Shown here piece after piece: positions 37,686 through 48,009 of a stretch of DNA of 64,000 bases (the stretch's first letter is position 1; every line of letters begins with the position of its first letter). The notes beneath the pieces were generated by a model. It was not told where the DNA came from and ran no database searches. It worked only from the letters and a program-made list of their open reading frames with translations. The position numbers and the translations under genes were made by a program. Origin of the DNA: Pseudomonas sp. Root71 (GTDB taxonomy: Bacteria > Pseudomonadota > Gammaproteobacteria > Pseudomonadales > Pseudomonadaceae); contig NZ_LMHY01000012.1 in the NCBI RefSeq assembly GCF_001429045.1, positions 420,753 through 484,752 on the forward strand, read 5' to 3'.

Positions 37686-38168
37686 TCTAAGGTTCCACGG
37701 TTTGGGTGTTTTATTAGGATTAAAAATCGGCCGCAAGTATGGAGAAAGCAAGGGGTCATTGCAACGCGCCATGACCTGGGTCAATGCTTTCAAAAGCTGA
37801 TTCTGCGGCCTTTCCATGCGCCGCGTAAGGACAAATTTGCCCGCGGGCAAAACGTCCCGGCGGACTGATCAGGCGAGGGGGTCAGGTCGGATGTAACGGG
37901 GTGTGTTCAAACGCAACGTTTGGCTGACCGGAGGCAACTGGCGCGACAGCCGGTATCTACCAGCCTTTGCGGCCTGTTCATCGGGCAGATTCGTCGAACA
38001 CATCGTTCAGGGTCGACCTGGAACCGGCACCGGCCAGTCCGCATCGGGGGAAGCTTAGACCCGAATCCGGTGATCCGAAAGAAAGTCTGCGGGAGGGTGC
38101 GACAATGGGTCGCAAAGGGGCAGGGAACTGCCGCATCCGGGAGAATGCGGCAGCAGAGCGGTCGGGAT
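37686..38168. other. 483-base gap between the two cbb3 operons
   Basis: No gene is supported here; translated frames are short or shadows. It holds the presumed ccoN1 promoter region, a degenerate Anr-like site (37771-37784) and a hairpin at 38128-38153 (CTGCCGCAT/ATGCGGCAG) just after ccoP2, which lacks a T-run. Nothing else is recognised between 37800 and 38120. Confidence 0.6.
37771..37784 (-). promoter_or_regulatory. weak Anr-like site upstream of ccoN1
   Basis: Minus strand TTGACCCAGGTCAT, with both half-sites degenerate. At -41.5 the -10 position reads CTTTCT, a poor match, so functional Anr control of the cbb3-1 operon is doubtful. Confidence 0.25.
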
Positions 38169-39122
38169 TTATTTGCGGTTGTCTTCAGCCTGCAGGCGCT
38201 CGGTATTCAAACCGTGGGACAGGCTGTACACATACGCGGCCAGCAATTGCACCTTGTCATTGCCCAGCAGTTCGTTCTGCGCCGGCATATGGCCCTGGCG
38301 ACCATGCCGAATCGTCTGCTCAAGCTGCGTCAGGCTTGTACCGTAAATGAAGCCGGCCGGGTGCGTCAGGTTCGGCGCGCCCATGGCTTCAGTGCCCTGG
38401 CCGTTTGCGCCATGGCAGGCGACGCAGGTGGTGCTGAAGGCTTGCTGTCCGGCTTGCAGGTCGACTTTGCTGTCGGCGGGCAGCGGCAGGCCGGCCAGAT
38501 CATGGCGCACATAAGCGGCGACGTTTTTCACACCTTCCTCACCCAGGACTTCACCCCAGGCCGGCATCATCGCCATCCGGCCACCCATGATGGTGGTCTT
38601 GATGGTTTCTGCGCTGGCGCCCCAGCGCCAGTCGCTGTCGGCCAGGTTGGGGAAGCCGAATGCACCCTTGGCGTCCGAGCCGTGGCACACCGAACAGTTG
38701 GAGGCAAACAGGCGGCCGCCCATTTTCAGTGCCTGCGGGTCCTTGGCCACTTCTTCCACGGGCATCGCCGCGAATTTGGCGAAAATCGGTCCGAACTTCG
38801 TGTCAGCCTTGGCCATTTCCTTTTCCCATTCATGCACCCCGGTCCAGCCGTTTTCGTAGCCGGGGAGGATGCCTTTCCAGTTGCCCAGGCCGGGATAAAG
38901 GATCAGGTAGCCGACGGCAAACACCAGGGTGCCAACGAACAGCATGAACCACCATTGCGGCAGCGGGTTGTCGTACTCCTCGATGCCGTCGAAGCTGTGG
39001 CCCATGGTCTGGTCGACACTGCCCTTGGTTTCGCCCTTGCGGGTGCTGAGCAGCAACCAGGTCAGGCCGATCAGGCTGCCGATGGTCAGTACGCAGATCC
39101 ACGTACTCCAGAAGGTGGTCAT
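38169..39122 (-). CDS. ccoP2: cbb3-type cytochrome c oxidase subunit III (diheme), second copy
   Basis: A 317-residue diheme cytochrome c with NCSVCHGS and TCVACHGA heme sites. Very similar to CcoP1 but missing about 11 residues between ILPGYE and NGWTGVHEW. Start overlaps ccoQ2 (ATGA-type). Last gene of the second operon. Confidence 0.96.
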   Translation of the reverse strand: MTTFWSTWICVLTIGSLIGLTWLLLSTRKGETKGSVDQTMGHSFDGIEEYDNPLPQWWFMLFVGTLVFAVGYLILYPGLGNWKGILPGYENGWTGVHEWEKEMAKADTKFGPIFAKFAAMPVEEVAKDPQALKMGGRLFASNCSVCHGSDAKGAFGFPNLADSDWRWGASAETIKTTIMGGRMAMMPAWGEVLGEEGVKNVAAYVRHDLAGLPLPADSKVDLQAGQQAFSTTCVACHGANGQGTEAMGAPNLTHPAGFIYGTSLTQLEQTIRHGRQGHMPAQNELLGNDKVQLLAAYVYSLSHGLNTERLQAEDNRK

Positions 39123-39313
39123 GGCCGGGTACTCCTTGTTGCTGATTCTTCAGTGATGTCGGGTTGTGGCTCGTCGGCGAAGGGCAGCAGGCGCGCTTCG
39201 GCGAATGCCGGGCCGCGCTTGCCGTTGAATACCCACAACGTCAGGCCGACGAAGGCCACGAACACCACGACGGTGCCGAGGCCGCGGATCATTCCAGTGC
39301 TCAATTCAAACAT
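39119..39313 (-). CDS. ccoQ2: cbb3-type cytochrome c oxidase subunit CcoQ, second copy
   Basis: A 64-residue single-span protein ([19 protein letters not shown] then [12 protein letters not shown]). Lies between ccoO2 and ccoP2. Confidence 0.92.
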   Translation of the reverse strand: MFELSTGMIRGLGTVVVFVAFVGLTLWVFNGKRGPAFAEARLLPFADEPQPDITEESATRSTRP

Positions 39314-39316
39314 TGC

Positions 39317-39925
39317 TCACCTCTTGCTCTTGATGGCAGTGCCGAGCACTTGCAGGTAGGCGACCAGTGCATCCATCTCGCTCTTGCCCTTGAGGGAAGC
39401 GACGGCCCCGGTAATGTCCTCGTCGGTGTACGGCACGCCCAGGGTGCGCATGGCCTTGATCTTGGTTTCGGTATGACTGCTGTCGAGCTGATTGGCCACC
39501 AGCCACGGGTAGGCCGGCATCTTTGACTCCGGCACGACATTGCGCGGGTTGTACAAGTGCGCGCGGTGCCAGTCATCCGAGTAGCGCGCGCCGACCCGCG
39601 CCAGGTCCGGTCCGGTGCGTTTAGAGCCCCACAGGAAGGGGTGATCCCACACGCTTTCACCGGCCACCGAGTAGTGACCGTAGCGTTCGGTCTCGGCGCG
39701 GAACGGCCGGATCATCTGTGAGTGGCAGCCGACGCAGCCTTCGCGGATGTAGATGTCGCGACCTTCCAGTTGCAGTGCGGTGTAGGGCTTCATGCCTTCC
39801 ACCGGTTTGTTGGTCACGTCCTGGAAGAACAGCGGGACGATCTGGGTCAGGCCGCCGATGCTCACCGCCAGGATCATCAGCAGCAGCAACAGGCCGACGT
39901 TTTTCTCGATAGTTTCGTGTTTCAT
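39317..39925 (-). CDS. ccoO2: cbb3-type cytochrome c oxidase subunit II, second copy
   Basis: A 202-residue monoheme cytochrome c with [14 protein letters not shown], nearly identical in plan to CcoO1. Second gene of the cbb3-2 operon, 10 bases after ccoN2. Confidence 0.97.
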   Translation of the reverse strand: MKHETIEKNVGLLLLLMILAVSIGGLTQIVPLFFQDVTNKPVEGMKPYTALQLEGRDIYIREGCVGCHSQMIRPFRAETERYGHYSVAGESVWDHPFLWGSKRTGPDLARVGARYSDDWHRAHLYNPRNVVPESKMPAYPWLVANQLDSSHTETKIKAMRTLGVPYTDEDITGAVASLKGKSEMDALVAYLQVLGTAIKSKR

Positions 39926-39935
39926 GGCGGACTCC

Positions 39936-41360
39936 TCAGGCCATCTGCGCGGCAGCGGCGACTTCGGCAGGCTGCGAGGCCCGCACGGTGCGCCAGGTGT
40001 TGTAGGCCATCAGGAACATGCCGCTGAGGAAGATCGCGCCGCCCACCAACCGCACGACGAAGCCTGGGTGGCTGGCCACCAGGGTTTCGACGAAGGAGTA
40101 GGTCAGCGTGCCGTCTTCGTTCACCGCACGCCACATCAGGCCCTGGGCGATGCCGTTGACCCACATCGAGGCGATGTAGAGCACGGTGCCGATGGTGGCG
40201 AGCCAGAAGTGCGCGTTGATCAGGCCGATGCTGTGCATCTGCTCGCGGCCGAAGACTTTCGGGATCATGTGGTACAGCGCGCCGATGGAGATCATCGCCA
40301 CCCAGCCCAAGGCACCCGCGTGTACGTGGCCGATGGTCCAGTCGGTGTAGTGGGAGAGGGCGTTGACCGTCTTGATCGCCATCATCGGCCCTTCGAAGGT
40401 CGACATGCCGTAGAACGCCAGCGACACCACGAGGAAGCGCAGGACCGGGTCGCTGCGCAACTTATGCCAGGCGCCCGACAGGGTCATCATGCCGTTGATC
40501 ATCCCGCCCCAGCTCGGCGCCAGCAGGATCAGCGACATCACCATGCCCAGCGACTGCGCCCAGTCCGGCAGCGCGGTGTAGTGCAAGTGGTGGGGGCCTG
40601 CCCAGATGTACAGGGTAATCAGCGCCCAGAAGTGCACGATCGACAGGCGATAGGAGTACACCGGACGCTCGGCCTGTTTCGGCACGAAGTAGTACATCAT
40701 CCCGAGGAAACCGGCGGTGAGGAAAAAGCCTACGGCGTTGTGCCCGTACCACCATTGCACCATCGCGTCGGTGGCACCGGAGTACAGCGAGTAGGACTTG
40801 GTGAAGCTGACCGGCAATTCCATGTTGTTGACGATGTGCAGGATCGCCACGGTGATGATGAACGCACCGAAGAACCAGTTACCGACATAGATGTGCTTGG
40901 TCTTGCGCTGCATGATCGTGCCGAAGAACACGATGGCGTAGGCGACCCAGACAATGGTGATCAGGATGTCGATCGGCCATTCCAGTTCGGCGTATTCCTT
41001 GGAACTGGTGTAGCCCAGCGGCAGGCTGATGGCCGCCAACAGAATCACCAACTGCCAGCCCCAGAAACAGAACGCGGCGATTTTCGGTGCGAACAGCCGG
41101 GTCTGGCAGGTACGTTGTACTGAATAAAACGAACTGGCGAACAGTGCGCAGCCGCCGAAGGCGAAGATCACCGCGTTGGTGTGCAGCGGGCGCAAGCGGC
41201 CGAAGCTGGTCCACGGCAAATTGAAGTTGAGTTCGGGCCAGACCAACTGGGCAGCGAGAAAAACCCCGAGCCCCATGCCGACGATGCCCCACACCACCGT
41301 CATAATGGCGAATTGGCGGACCACCTTGTAGTTGTAGGCGGTACTGATAGAAGTGTTCAT
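39936..41360 (-). CDS. ccoN2: cbb3-type cytochrome c oxidase subunit I, second copy
   Basis: A 474-residue catalytic subunit with the same motifs as CcoN1 ([46 protein letters not shown]). ATG 41360 has GGGGAACC upstream; the longer frame is rejected. First gene of the second operon, preceded by an Anr promoter, in line with the known Anr-induced cbb3-2 of Pseudomonas. One 53-base block is identical to ccoN1. Confidence 0.97.
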   Translation of the reverse strand: MNTSISTAYNYKVVRQFAIMTVVWGIVGMGLGVFLAAQLVWPELNFNLPWTSFGRLRPLHTNAVIFAFGGCALFASSFYSVQRTCQTRLFAPKIAAFCFWGWQLVILLAAISLPLGYTSSKEYAELEWPIDILITIVWVAYAIVFFGTIMQRKTKHIYVGNWFFGAFIITVAILHIVNNMELPVSFTKSYSLYSGATDAMVQWWYGHNAVGFFLTAGFLGMMYYFVPKQAERPVYSYRLSIVHFWALITLYIWAGPHHLHYTALPDWAQSLGMVMSLILLAPSWGGMINGMMTLSGAWHKLRSDPVLRFLVVSLAFYGMSTFEGPMMAIKTVNALSHYTDWTIGHVHAGALGWVAMISIGALYHMIPKVFGREQMHSIGLINAHFWLATIGTVLYIASMWVNGIAQGLMWRAVNEDGTLTYSFVETLVASHPGFVVRLVGGAIFLSGMFLMAYNTWRTVRASQPAEVAAAAQMA

Positions 41361-41452
41361 GGTTCCCCATCCACGGTTCAGCCGAAGTGAGCGCACTCGC
41401 GCAAGGCAGCGCACCCTTCGGCCGGAGTTATAGGCAGACTAAAAGCGAGGCA

Positions 41453-41494
41453 AGCATGGACAAAGGGCACAATGCCGGTATTGACGGGGATCAA
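41453..41494 (-). promoter_or_regulatory. Anr-dependent promoter of ccoN2, inside the divergent gene
   Basis: Minus strand TTGATCCCCGTCAA (41494-41481), a good Anr box (TTGAT-N4-GTCAA). At -41.5 the -10 is CATGCT (41458-41453) and transcription would start near 41446, giving an 86-base leader. The box lies in codons 9-13 of the divergent hydrolase gene and the -10 overlaps its ATG. Confidence 0.7.
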
Positions 41495-42133
41495 TGGGCG
41501 CAGTGCGTGCGGGATCATGGATGGTTGTGGAACGCCGCCGCTGGCAAGGCTGCCGCGACGCTGATCCTCGCCCATGGCGCCGGCGCACCGATGGACAGCG
41601 ACTGGATGAGCGACATGGCTGCACGCCTCGCCGCGCAAGGCCTCAACGTGTTGCGCTTCGAGTTTCCCTATATGGCGCAGCGGCGCCTCGATGGCGGCAA
41701 ACGCCCGCCGAACCCGGCGCCGAAACTGCTGGAGTGCTGGCGCGGGGTGTATGCCCAGGTGCGACGTCATGTCACTGAGCCGCTGGCCATCGGCGGCAAG
41801 TCCATGGGCGGTCGCATGGCCAGTTTGCTGGCTGATGAGTTGGGCGCGGATGCGCTGGTGTGCCTGGGGTATCCGTTTTATGCCGTGGGTAAACCGGAGA
41901 AGCCGCGGGTTGAGCATTTGGCCGGACTGAAGACGCGAACCTTGATCGTGCAAGGTGAACGCGATGCGCTGGGCAATCGGGAGGCGGTCGAGGGGTACGC
42001 GCTATCACCGGGTATCGAGGTGTTCTGGCTGGTGGCGGGGGATCATGACTTGAAGCCGTTGAAGGCTTCGGGGTTTAGCCATGAGCAGCATTTGGCGGCT
42101 GCGGCGGGGAAGGTGGTTTCATTCCTTCAGTGA
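41456..42133 (+). CDS. alpha/beta family hydrolase (KAT8-NSL/dienelactone-hydrolase-like)
   Basis: A 225-residue predicted cytoplasmic serine hydrolase. It shows ATLILAHGAGAPMDSDWM (oxyanion side), the nucleophile elbow GGKSMGGRMAS, and a late VAGDHDLKP segment that can supply the catalytic Asp/His. Substrate unknown. Start: GAGG 6 bases upstream of ATG 41456; the open frame to 41387 is an unneeded extension. Divergent from ccoN2, whose Anr promoter sits inside its first codons. Confidence 0.82.
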   Translation: MDKGHNAGIDGDQWAQCVRDHGWLWNAAAGKAAATLILAHGAGAPMDSDWMSDMAARLAAQGLNVLRFEFPYMAQRRLDGGKRPPNPAPKLLECWRGVYAQVRRHVTEPLAIGGKSMGGRMASLLADELGADALVCLGYPFYAVGKPEKPRVEHLAGLKTRTLIVQGERDALGNREAVEGYALSPGIEVFWLVAGDHDLKPLKASGFSHEQHLAAAAGKVVSFLQ

Positions 42134-42152
42134 AAGATGTGGTGTTGCAAAT

Positions 42153-42255
42153 GGCCTCTTCGCGAGCAAGCCCGCTCCCACAGGGTTTTGCACTGTACAT
42201 AAATTCAAGCCACACCAAATATCACTGTGGGAGCGGGCTTGCTCGCGAAGAGGCC
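42153..42255. repeat. REPIN with a perfect 31-base inverted repeat
   Basis: The arms (42153-42183 and 42225-42255) are exact complements running from GGCCTCTTCGCGAG to GCTCCCACAG, about 41 bases apart, between the converging hydrolase and aer genes. The most perfect pair in the window. Confidence 0.92.
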
Positions 42256-42287
42256 TGTCCAGGCGATATACATTTCAGACTGGCAAT

Positions 42288-42321
42288 AAAAAACCCGGAA
42301 GTGTTCACTGTCCGGGTTTTT
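42288..42321. terminator. terminator of aer
   Basis: Stem AAACCCGGA/TCCGGGTTT with a short loop, A-run on one side and T-run on the other. Serves aer on the minus strand and possibly the convergent hydrolase gene. Confidence 0.88.
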
Positions 42322-42337
42322 ATCATTCCAGCAGCAA

Positions 42338-43903
42338 TCAGCGGTTAAACCGCTCCACCAACGAATACTGTGTATTGGCAGTCTTGGTCAGCTCTTCACT
42401 CAACAACGCCGAGTTCTGTGCCTGTTCCGAGGTCTGGTCTGCCAGTTGCGAAATGTTGCTGATGTTGCGGCTGATCTCTTCGGCCACGGCGCTTTGCTCT
42501 TCGGTCGCGGCGGCGATCTGGGTGGTCATGTCGGTGATGTTGGCCACCGCTTCACTGATCCCCACCAGTGCCTGGTCCGCTTCCAGTACCCGCGCCACGC
42601 CTTCTTCAGCTTGACGGTGCCCGGCCTCCATGGTTTGCACGGCCGTGCTGGCGGTTTGCTGGAGCTTGGCGATCAGCGCATGAATCTGCCCGGTGGACTC
42701 GCTGGTGCGTTGCGCCAGTTGACGGACTTCGTCGGCCACCACCGCAAAACCACGACCCATCTCGCCGGCACGGGCCGCTTCGATGGCGGCGTTCAGCGCC
42801 AGCAGGTTGGTCTGGTCGGCGATGCCTTTGATCACATCGACCACGCCGCCGATTTCGTTGCTGTCCTTGGCCAGTTGGGTCACGGTCACGCCGGTTTCAC
42901 CGACCACCACCGACAGGCGCTGGATGGCTTCGCGGGTTTCCCCGGCGATGTCACGACCGCGACCGGTCAGGCGATTGGCTTCCTGGGTGGCGTCGGCGGT
43001 GCGTTGCACGTGGCTGGCGACTTCCTGGGTGGTGGCGGCCATCTGGTTGACCGCGGTGGCCACCTGTTCGGTTTCGACCCGTTGACGTTCCAGGCCGCTG
43101 GAGCTGTTGTGCGCCAGGGCGTCGGACTGTCTGGCCTGATCGGTCAGGTGTTCGGCCGTGTCCTGCAGACGCGTCAGGCAGGTTTTCAGGCGTGCTTCCT
43201 GGCTCAGGATGGACATTTCCAGGCGCGCCTGGGCGCCGCGACTGTCGGTGTACATCTGTGCGATCAACGGATCGGAGGTGGTTTGCTCGGCCAGGCGCAG
43301 CAAACGCTTGAGGCCTCGCTGTTGCCACTGGAGGCCCATCAGACCCAGCGGCACCGAAAGACCGGCAGCCAGGGCAAACCCCCAATGGGAGTTCAGCGAT
43401 GCACCGATCATGAAGCTCAATTGGCTGACCAGGATGAACGGCAGCCAGTCCTGCAGGATCGGCAGCCATTTATCCGAGGAGGGAATGGCCGACTTGCCCT
43501 GGTTGATGCGTTGGTAGAGCGCTTCGGCGCGGCGGATCTGTTCGGCGGTGGGCTTGACCCGTACCGACTCGTAACCGATCACCTGTTTGCCTTCGAAAAC
43601 CGGTGTCACATAGGCGTTCACCCAGTAATGATCACCGGTCTTGCAGCGATTCTTGACAATGCCCATCCATGGCAAGCCTTGTTTCAGCGTGTCCCACATG
43701 TGGGCGAACACCGCGGCCGGGACGTCGGGGTGACGGACCAGATTGTGCGGTGCACGGATCAGTTCCTCTCGGGAAAACCCGCTGATCTCGACGAAAGCGT
43801 CGTTACAGTAGGTGATCATGCCCTTGGCATCGGTGGTGGAAATCAACCGTTGCTGAGCCGGGAAGGTCCGCTCGCGTTGTGTAATTGGCTGGTTGTTACG
43901 CAT
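42338..43903 (-). CDS. aer: aerotaxis receptor (PAS domain plus methyl-accepting domain)
   Basis: A 521-residue Aer-type transducer. N-terminal PAS domain (residues ~20-120; [37 protein letters not shown]) of the FAD-binding kind that reads redox state, two hydrophobic segments near residues 155-205, then a HAMP-like and a cytoplasmic signalling domain with the hairpin tip [20 protein letters not shown]. It directs motility toward favourable oxygen and redox. ATG 43903 is used. Same location, next to cco-2, as aer of P. aeruginosa. No Anr box is visible upstream. Confidence 0.92.
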   Translation of the reverse strand: MRNNQPITQRERTFPAQQRLISTTDAKGMITYCNDAFVEISGFSREELIRAPHNLVRHPDVPAAVFAHMWDTLKQGLPWMGIVKNRCKTGDHYWVNAYVTPVFEGKQVIGYESVRVKPTAEQIRRAEALYQRINQGKSAIPSSDKWLPILQDWLPFILVSQLSFMIGASLNSHWGFALAAGLSVPLGLMGLQWQQRGLKRLLRLAEQTTSDPLIAQMYTDSRGAQARLEMSILSQEARLKTCLTRLQDTAEHLTDQARQSDALAHNSSSGLERQRVETEQVATAVNQMAATTQEVASHVQRTADATQEANRLTGRGRDIAGETREAIQRLSVVVGETGVTVTQLAKDSNEIGGVVDVIKGIADQTNLLALNAAIEAARAGEMGRGFAVVADEVRQLAQRTSESTGQIHALIAKLQQTASTAVQTMEAGHRQAEEGVARVLEADQALVGISEAVANITDMTTQIAAATEEQSAVAEEISRNISNISQLADQTSEQAQNSALLSEELTKTANTQYSLVERFNR

Positions 43904-44008
43904 GGCTTTTTTAATCCGCAAGGCTTTCAAGTGCTGTATCGGCGAAGCCGGCGGATTGTTGAGCTTATTTTTCGATAATCAGCGATGCGTCGCAAAATGA
44001 CCCTTGCG

Positions 44009-44800
44009 TCAGCCGGCGAGCATCGGATAGGTGAACAGGCCGAAATGCAGCAGGTTCAAGCCAAAGTGACTGGCAATGGCGGCGCCCAGCCCGCCGAACC
44101 GGTAGGCCAGGCCATAGCCGACCCCGGCCAGCGTTGCCAGCAATACCCACTGCCATCCTGCGCCGATATGGGCCAGGCCGAAGACCAATGACGCCAGCAG
44201 CAGGGCGAGAAGTTCACCGTAGGGCCGGTCTTTGAGGTGTCGGCTCAGGCCGCCCTGAATGTAGCCACGGAACAGCGCTTCTTCGACCAGCGTCACTAGC
44301 AGCAGATTGTTCACCAACCACAGCCAGGCTTGATCCGGCCATTTCGGCGACCAGGCGATGACCCCCAACAAGAGCGCACCGCCCAATGCCAGCATGGCGC
44401 TCAAGGTCAGGGCCAGGGCGGTGGCATACAGCGACAACCGAAGTGAACGGCGACCGACAATCCACGGACAAACCAGTAACAGCCAGAAGCCGATCAGCGG
44501 TTTGTCCAGGTTCAGGTGCATGGCGAATGACACGGCATCGTCGGTAAAACGCTGGGGATCGATAACGCGACCGTTATAGAAGCCGGGTAGCCAATGCGTC
44601 GCCAATGCCAGGGTCAGGACGATGAACAGGCCGTGGCCGAGGTAGCGGGCAAAAGGGATGTCGCGTTGGCGGACGGCGACACCTGCGACCAGCAACAGGA
44701 ACACCGAAATTGCCGAGAGCCAGCCGAGATGGCCGTAGGTCAGCGCCAGGCCGTAGCCGAAGGAAAGCAGGGCCAGAAACGTCCATGGCAGGGCAATCAT
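44009..44800 (-). CDS. CPBP family intramembrane glutamic endopeptidase
   Basis: A 263-residue membrane protein with about eight hydrophobic segments. The CAAX/CPBP motif EEALFRGYIQGGL, the later FGLAHIGAG and the third motif ASHFGLNLLHF are all present. Bacterial CPBP proteins process membrane proteins or lipids, or act in bacteriocin immunity; the target is unknown. It lies just upstream of aer on the same strand, probably as its own unit. Confidence 0.85.
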   Translation of the reverse strand: MIALPWTFLALLSFGYGLALTYGHLGWLSAISVFLLLVAGVAVRQRDIPFARYLGHGLFIVLTLALATHWLPGFYNGRVIDPQRFTDDAVSFAMHLNLDKPLIGFWLLLVCPWIVGRRSLRLSLYATALALTLSAMLALGGALLLGVIAWSPKWPDQAWLWLVNNLLLVTLVEEALFRGYIQGGLSRHLKDRPYGELLALLLASLVFGLAHIGAGWQWVLLATLAGVGYGLAYRFGGLGAAIASHFGLNLLHFGLFTYPMLAG

Positions 44801-44827
44801 TTGAAGTCCTTAGAGATGAATAGCTTT

Positions 44828-44960
44828 TGTGGCGAGGGAGCTTGCTCCCGCTGGGCTGCGAAGCGGCCCCAATAACAATCAACCCGGTGTGCAAGATGAA
44901 ATGCATCTGCAGGGCTGGCGACTGCTTCGCAGTCGAGCGGGAGCAAGCTCCCTCGCCACA
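44828..44960. repeat. REPIN of the third family, TGTGGCGAGGGAGCTTGCTC
   Basis: Inverted copies of TGTGGCGAGGGAGCTTGCTC followed by CCGCT, with extended inner arms (GCTGCGAAGC and GCTTCGCAGT), in the acnA-CPBP gap. The only member of this family in the window. Confidence 0.85.
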
Positions 44961-45005
44961 GATGGGGGGTGTCCTGAGGGCTGCGATTATAAGCGCAGCC
45001 CAAAT

Positions 45006-45033
45006 ACAAACACCGCCCGAAGGCGGTGTTTGT
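45006..45033 (-). terminator. terminator of acnA
   Basis: Stem ACAAACACCGCC/GGCGGTGTTTGT with loop CGAA. Minus-strand T-rich tail (TTTGTATTTGG), 12 bases after the acnA stop. Confidence 0.7.
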
Positions 45034-45045
45034 GTCGGTCGTCCG

Positions 45046-47787
45046 TTACGAAGCAATCAACTGCCGCAACACATAATGCAAAATCCCCCCCGACTTGAAG
45101 TACTCCACCTCATTGAGCGTATCGATGCGGCACAACACCTCGATCTTCTCGCTGCTGCCGTCTTCGCGGGTGATGACCAGCGTCAGGTTCATCCGTGGTG
45201 TCAGCTCGACGCCGGTCAAGCCGAGGATGTCCAGGGTCTCGCTGCCACCCAGGTTCAGGCTCTTGCGGTTCTGATCCAGCTTGAACTGCAACGGCAGCAC
45301 GCCCATGCCCACCAGGTTGGAGCGGTGAATTCGTTCGAAGCTTTCGGCGACGACCGCTTTCACCCCTAGCAGGTTGGTGCCCTTGGCGGCCCAGTCGCGA
45401 CTCGAGCCGGTGCCGTATTCCTGGCCGGCGATCACCACCAGTGGTGTACCTGAAGCCTGATAGCGCATGGCGGCGTCGTAGATCGACATTTTTTCGCCGG
45501 TGGGAATGTAGCGGGTGTTGCCGCCTTCCTCGCCGCCGAGCATTTCGTTGCGTATGCGGATATTGGCGAAGGTGCCGCGCATCATCACTTCATGGTTGCC
45601 ACGCCGCGAGCCATAGGAGTTGAAGTCTCGCGGTTCCACGCCTTTGTCGCGCAGGTATTGCCCTGCCGGGCTGTCGACCTTGATGTTGCCAGCCGGGGAG
45701 ATGTGGTCGGTGGTCACCGAGTCGCCCAGCAGTGCGAGGATCCTGGCGCCGCTGACATCCTTGACCACGGGCGGCGGGCCGCCGATGTCGTCGAAGAACG
45801 GCGGATGCTGGATGTAGGTCGAGTCGTCCTGCCAGACATAGGTCGCCGCCTGCGGAACCTTGATCGCCTGCCATTGCGCGTCACCGGCAAACACTTCGGC
45901 GTATTCCTTGTGGAACATGGCGGTGTTCACCTGATTCACGGCGTCGGCAATTTCCTTGCTGCTTGGCCAGATGTCCCGCAGGTAAACCGGGTTGCCATCC
46001 TTGTCATCGCCTAGCGGCTCGCGGGTGAGGTCGGTGCGCACCGTGCCGGCCAGCGCGTAGGCGACCACCAGCGGCGGGGAGGCCAGCCAGTTGGTTTTCA
46101 CCAGCGGATGCACCCGGCCTTCGAAGTTGCGATTGCCCGAGAGTACGGAGGCCACGGTGAGGTCGGCTTGCTGGATGGCTTTCTCGATGGGCTCCGACAG
46201 CGGCCCGGAGTTGCCGATGCAGGTGGTGCAGCCATAGCCGACCAGGGCAAAGCCCAATTCATCGAGGTATTGGGTCAGGCCGGCCGCCTTATAGTAGTCG
46301 GTCACCACTTTCGAGCCGGGGGCCAGCGAGCTCTTCACCCAGGGTTTGCGTTTCAGGCCTTTTTCCACAGCCTTCTTCGCCACCAGCCCGGCCGCCATCA
46401 TCACGCTGGGGTTGGAGGTGTTGGTGCAGGAGGTGATCGCGGCGATGACTACGGCGCCGTTTTTCAGGCGATAGGTCTGGCCTTCGTAGTCGTAATCCGC
46501 TTCGCCGGCCATATCGGCATTGCCGACGGCAACACCGCCACCGCCTTCGCTTTCCAGGCGGCCTTCTTCCTTGCTGGTGGGCTTGAATTGCAGGTCGGTG
46601 AAGTCGCTGAATGCTTGCGCGACGTTGGGCAGCGACACCCGGTCCTGTGGACGTTTTGGTCCGGCGAGGCTGGCTTCAACGCTGGCCATGTCCAGCGCCA
46701 GGCTGTCGGTGAAGGCGGGTTCCTGGCCGGGCAGGCGCCACAGGCCCTGGGCCTTGCTGTAGGCCTCCACCAGTTGCACCGATTCCAGGGGCCGGCCGGA
46801 CAGGCGAAGGTATTCCAGCGTAATGTCGTCCACCGGGAAGAAACCGCAGGTGGCGCCGTATTCCGGGGCCATGTTGGCGATGGTCGCGCGGTCGGCCAGG
46901 GGCAGGTCGGCAAGGCCATCGCCGTAGAATTCGACGAATTTGCCCACCACGCCTTTCTTGCGCAGCATCTGGGTCACAGTCAGCACCAGGTCGGTGGCGG
47001 TGATGCCTTCCTTGAGTCTGCCGGTGAGTTTGAAACCGATGACTTCGGGAATCAGCATCGATACGGGTTGCCCGAGCATCGCCGCTTCCGCCTCGATACC
47101 GCCGACGCCCCAGCCAAGCACGCCGAGGCCGTTGATCATGGTGGTGTGGGAATCGGTGCCCACCAGGGTGTCGGGGAAGGCATAGGTGCGGCCGTCCTCG
47201 TCCTTGGTCCAGACGGTGCGGGCGAGGTATTCAAGATTCACCTGGTGGCAGATCCCGGTGCCCGGCGGCACTACGCTGAAATTGTCGAAGGCACTCTGGC
47301 CCCAGCGCAGGAACGCATAACGTTCGCCATTGCGTTGCATTTCAATGTCGACGTTCTGCTCGAAGGCGCTGCTGCTGGCGAACTTGTCGACCATCACCGA
47401 GTGGTCGATCACCAGGTCCACCGGCGACAGCGGGTTGATCCGCTGCGGATTGCCGCCGGCCTTGGCCATCGCCGCACGCATGGCGGCCAGGTCGACCACC
47501 GCCGGTACACCGGTGAAGTCCTGCATCAGCACCCGCGCCGGGCGGTACTGGATTTCGCGGTCGGAGCGACGCTCCTTGAGCCACGCGGCCAGTGCCTTGA
47601 GGTCGGCGCCGGTGACGGTTTTTTCGTCCTCCCAGCGCAGCAGGTTTTCCAGCAGGACTTTCAACGACATCGGCAGCTTGTCCAGGTCGCCCAGGCTTTT
47701 GGCGGCATCGGGCAGGCTGAAGTAGTGGTAGGTCTTGTTGCCGACTTGCAGGGTCTTGAGCGTATTCAGGCTATCGAGGGACGGCAT
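45046..47787 (-). CDS. acnA: aconitate hydratase A
   Basis: A 913-residue aconitase interconverting citrate and isocitrate in the TCA and glyoxylate cycles. [4Fe-4S] ligands include [11 protein letters not shown] and [31 protein letters not shown] and [15 protein letters not shown] are diagnostic. ATG 47787 has AGGAGTG 9 bases upstream; MIA before it is not needed. IRP1/AcnA size class. The end lies next to a repeat-rich gap. Confidence 0.97.
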   Translation of the reverse strand: MPSLDSLNTLKTLQVGNKTYHYFSLPDAAKSLGDLDKLPMSLKVLLENLLRWEDEKTVTGADLKALAAWLKERRSDREIQYRPARVLMQDFTGVPAVVDLAAMRAAMAKAGGNPQRINPLSPVDLVIDHSVMVDKFASSSAFEQNVDIEMQRNGERYAFLRWGQSAFDNFSVVPPGTGICHQVNLEYLARTVWTKDEDGRTYAFPDTLVGTDSHTTMINGLGVLGWGVGGIEAEAAMLGQPVSMLIPEVIGFKLTGRLKEGITATDLVLTVTQMLRKKGVVGKFVEFYGDGLADLPLADRATIANMAPEYGATCGFFPVDDITLEYLRLSGRPLESVQLVEAYSKAQGLWRLPGQEPAFTDSLALDMASVEASLAGPKRPQDRVSLPNVAQAFSDFTDLQFKPTSKEEGRLESEGGGGVAVGNADMAGEADYDYEGQTYRLKNGAVVIAAITSCTNTSNPSVMMAAGLVAKKAVEKGLKRKPWVKSSLAPGSKVVTDYYKAAGLTQYLDELGFALVGYGCTTCIGNSGPLSEPIEKAIQQADLTVASVLSGNRNFEGRVHPLVKTNWLASPPLVVAYALAGTVRTDLTREPLGDDKDGNPVYLRDIWPSSKEIADAVNQVNTAMFHKEYAEVFAGDAQWQAIKVPQAATYVWQDDSTYIQHPPFFDDIGGPPPVVKDVSGARILALLGDSVTTDHISPAGNIKVDSPAGQYLRDKGVEPRDFNSYGSRRGNHEVMMRGTFANIRIRNEMLGGEEGGNTRYIPTGEKMSIYDAAMRYQASGTPLVVIAGQEYGTGSSRDWAAKGTNLLGVKAVVAESFERIHRSNLVGMGVLPLQFKLDQNRKSLNLGGSETLDILGLTGVELTPRMNLTLVITREDGSSEKIEVLCRIDTLNEVEYFKSGGILHYVLRQLIAS

Positions 47788-48009
47788 TGCGATCACTCCT
47801 TTGAGTCCGCACGGCTACGGACAGAGGGGACGGGCAGAGGACTAAACCTAGTCCTCTTTGCTGCTTAAGGCTAATAACTGGACTCTATCGCTGAGTCCGG
47901 GGTTCCGAAGTCGGCTATCATGCGCGGGTTTTCGTGACAGGCTTTGCTTCAACGCAAGCCTGGGCATCGCGCAGTGGCCGAAATTCCTCGCCATTGCCCA
48001 GGAGTAAGA

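Noticed and set aside
46108..47868. 586-codon open frame antisense to acnA
   Set aside because: Same composition artefact; the sense frame is unambiguous aconitase.
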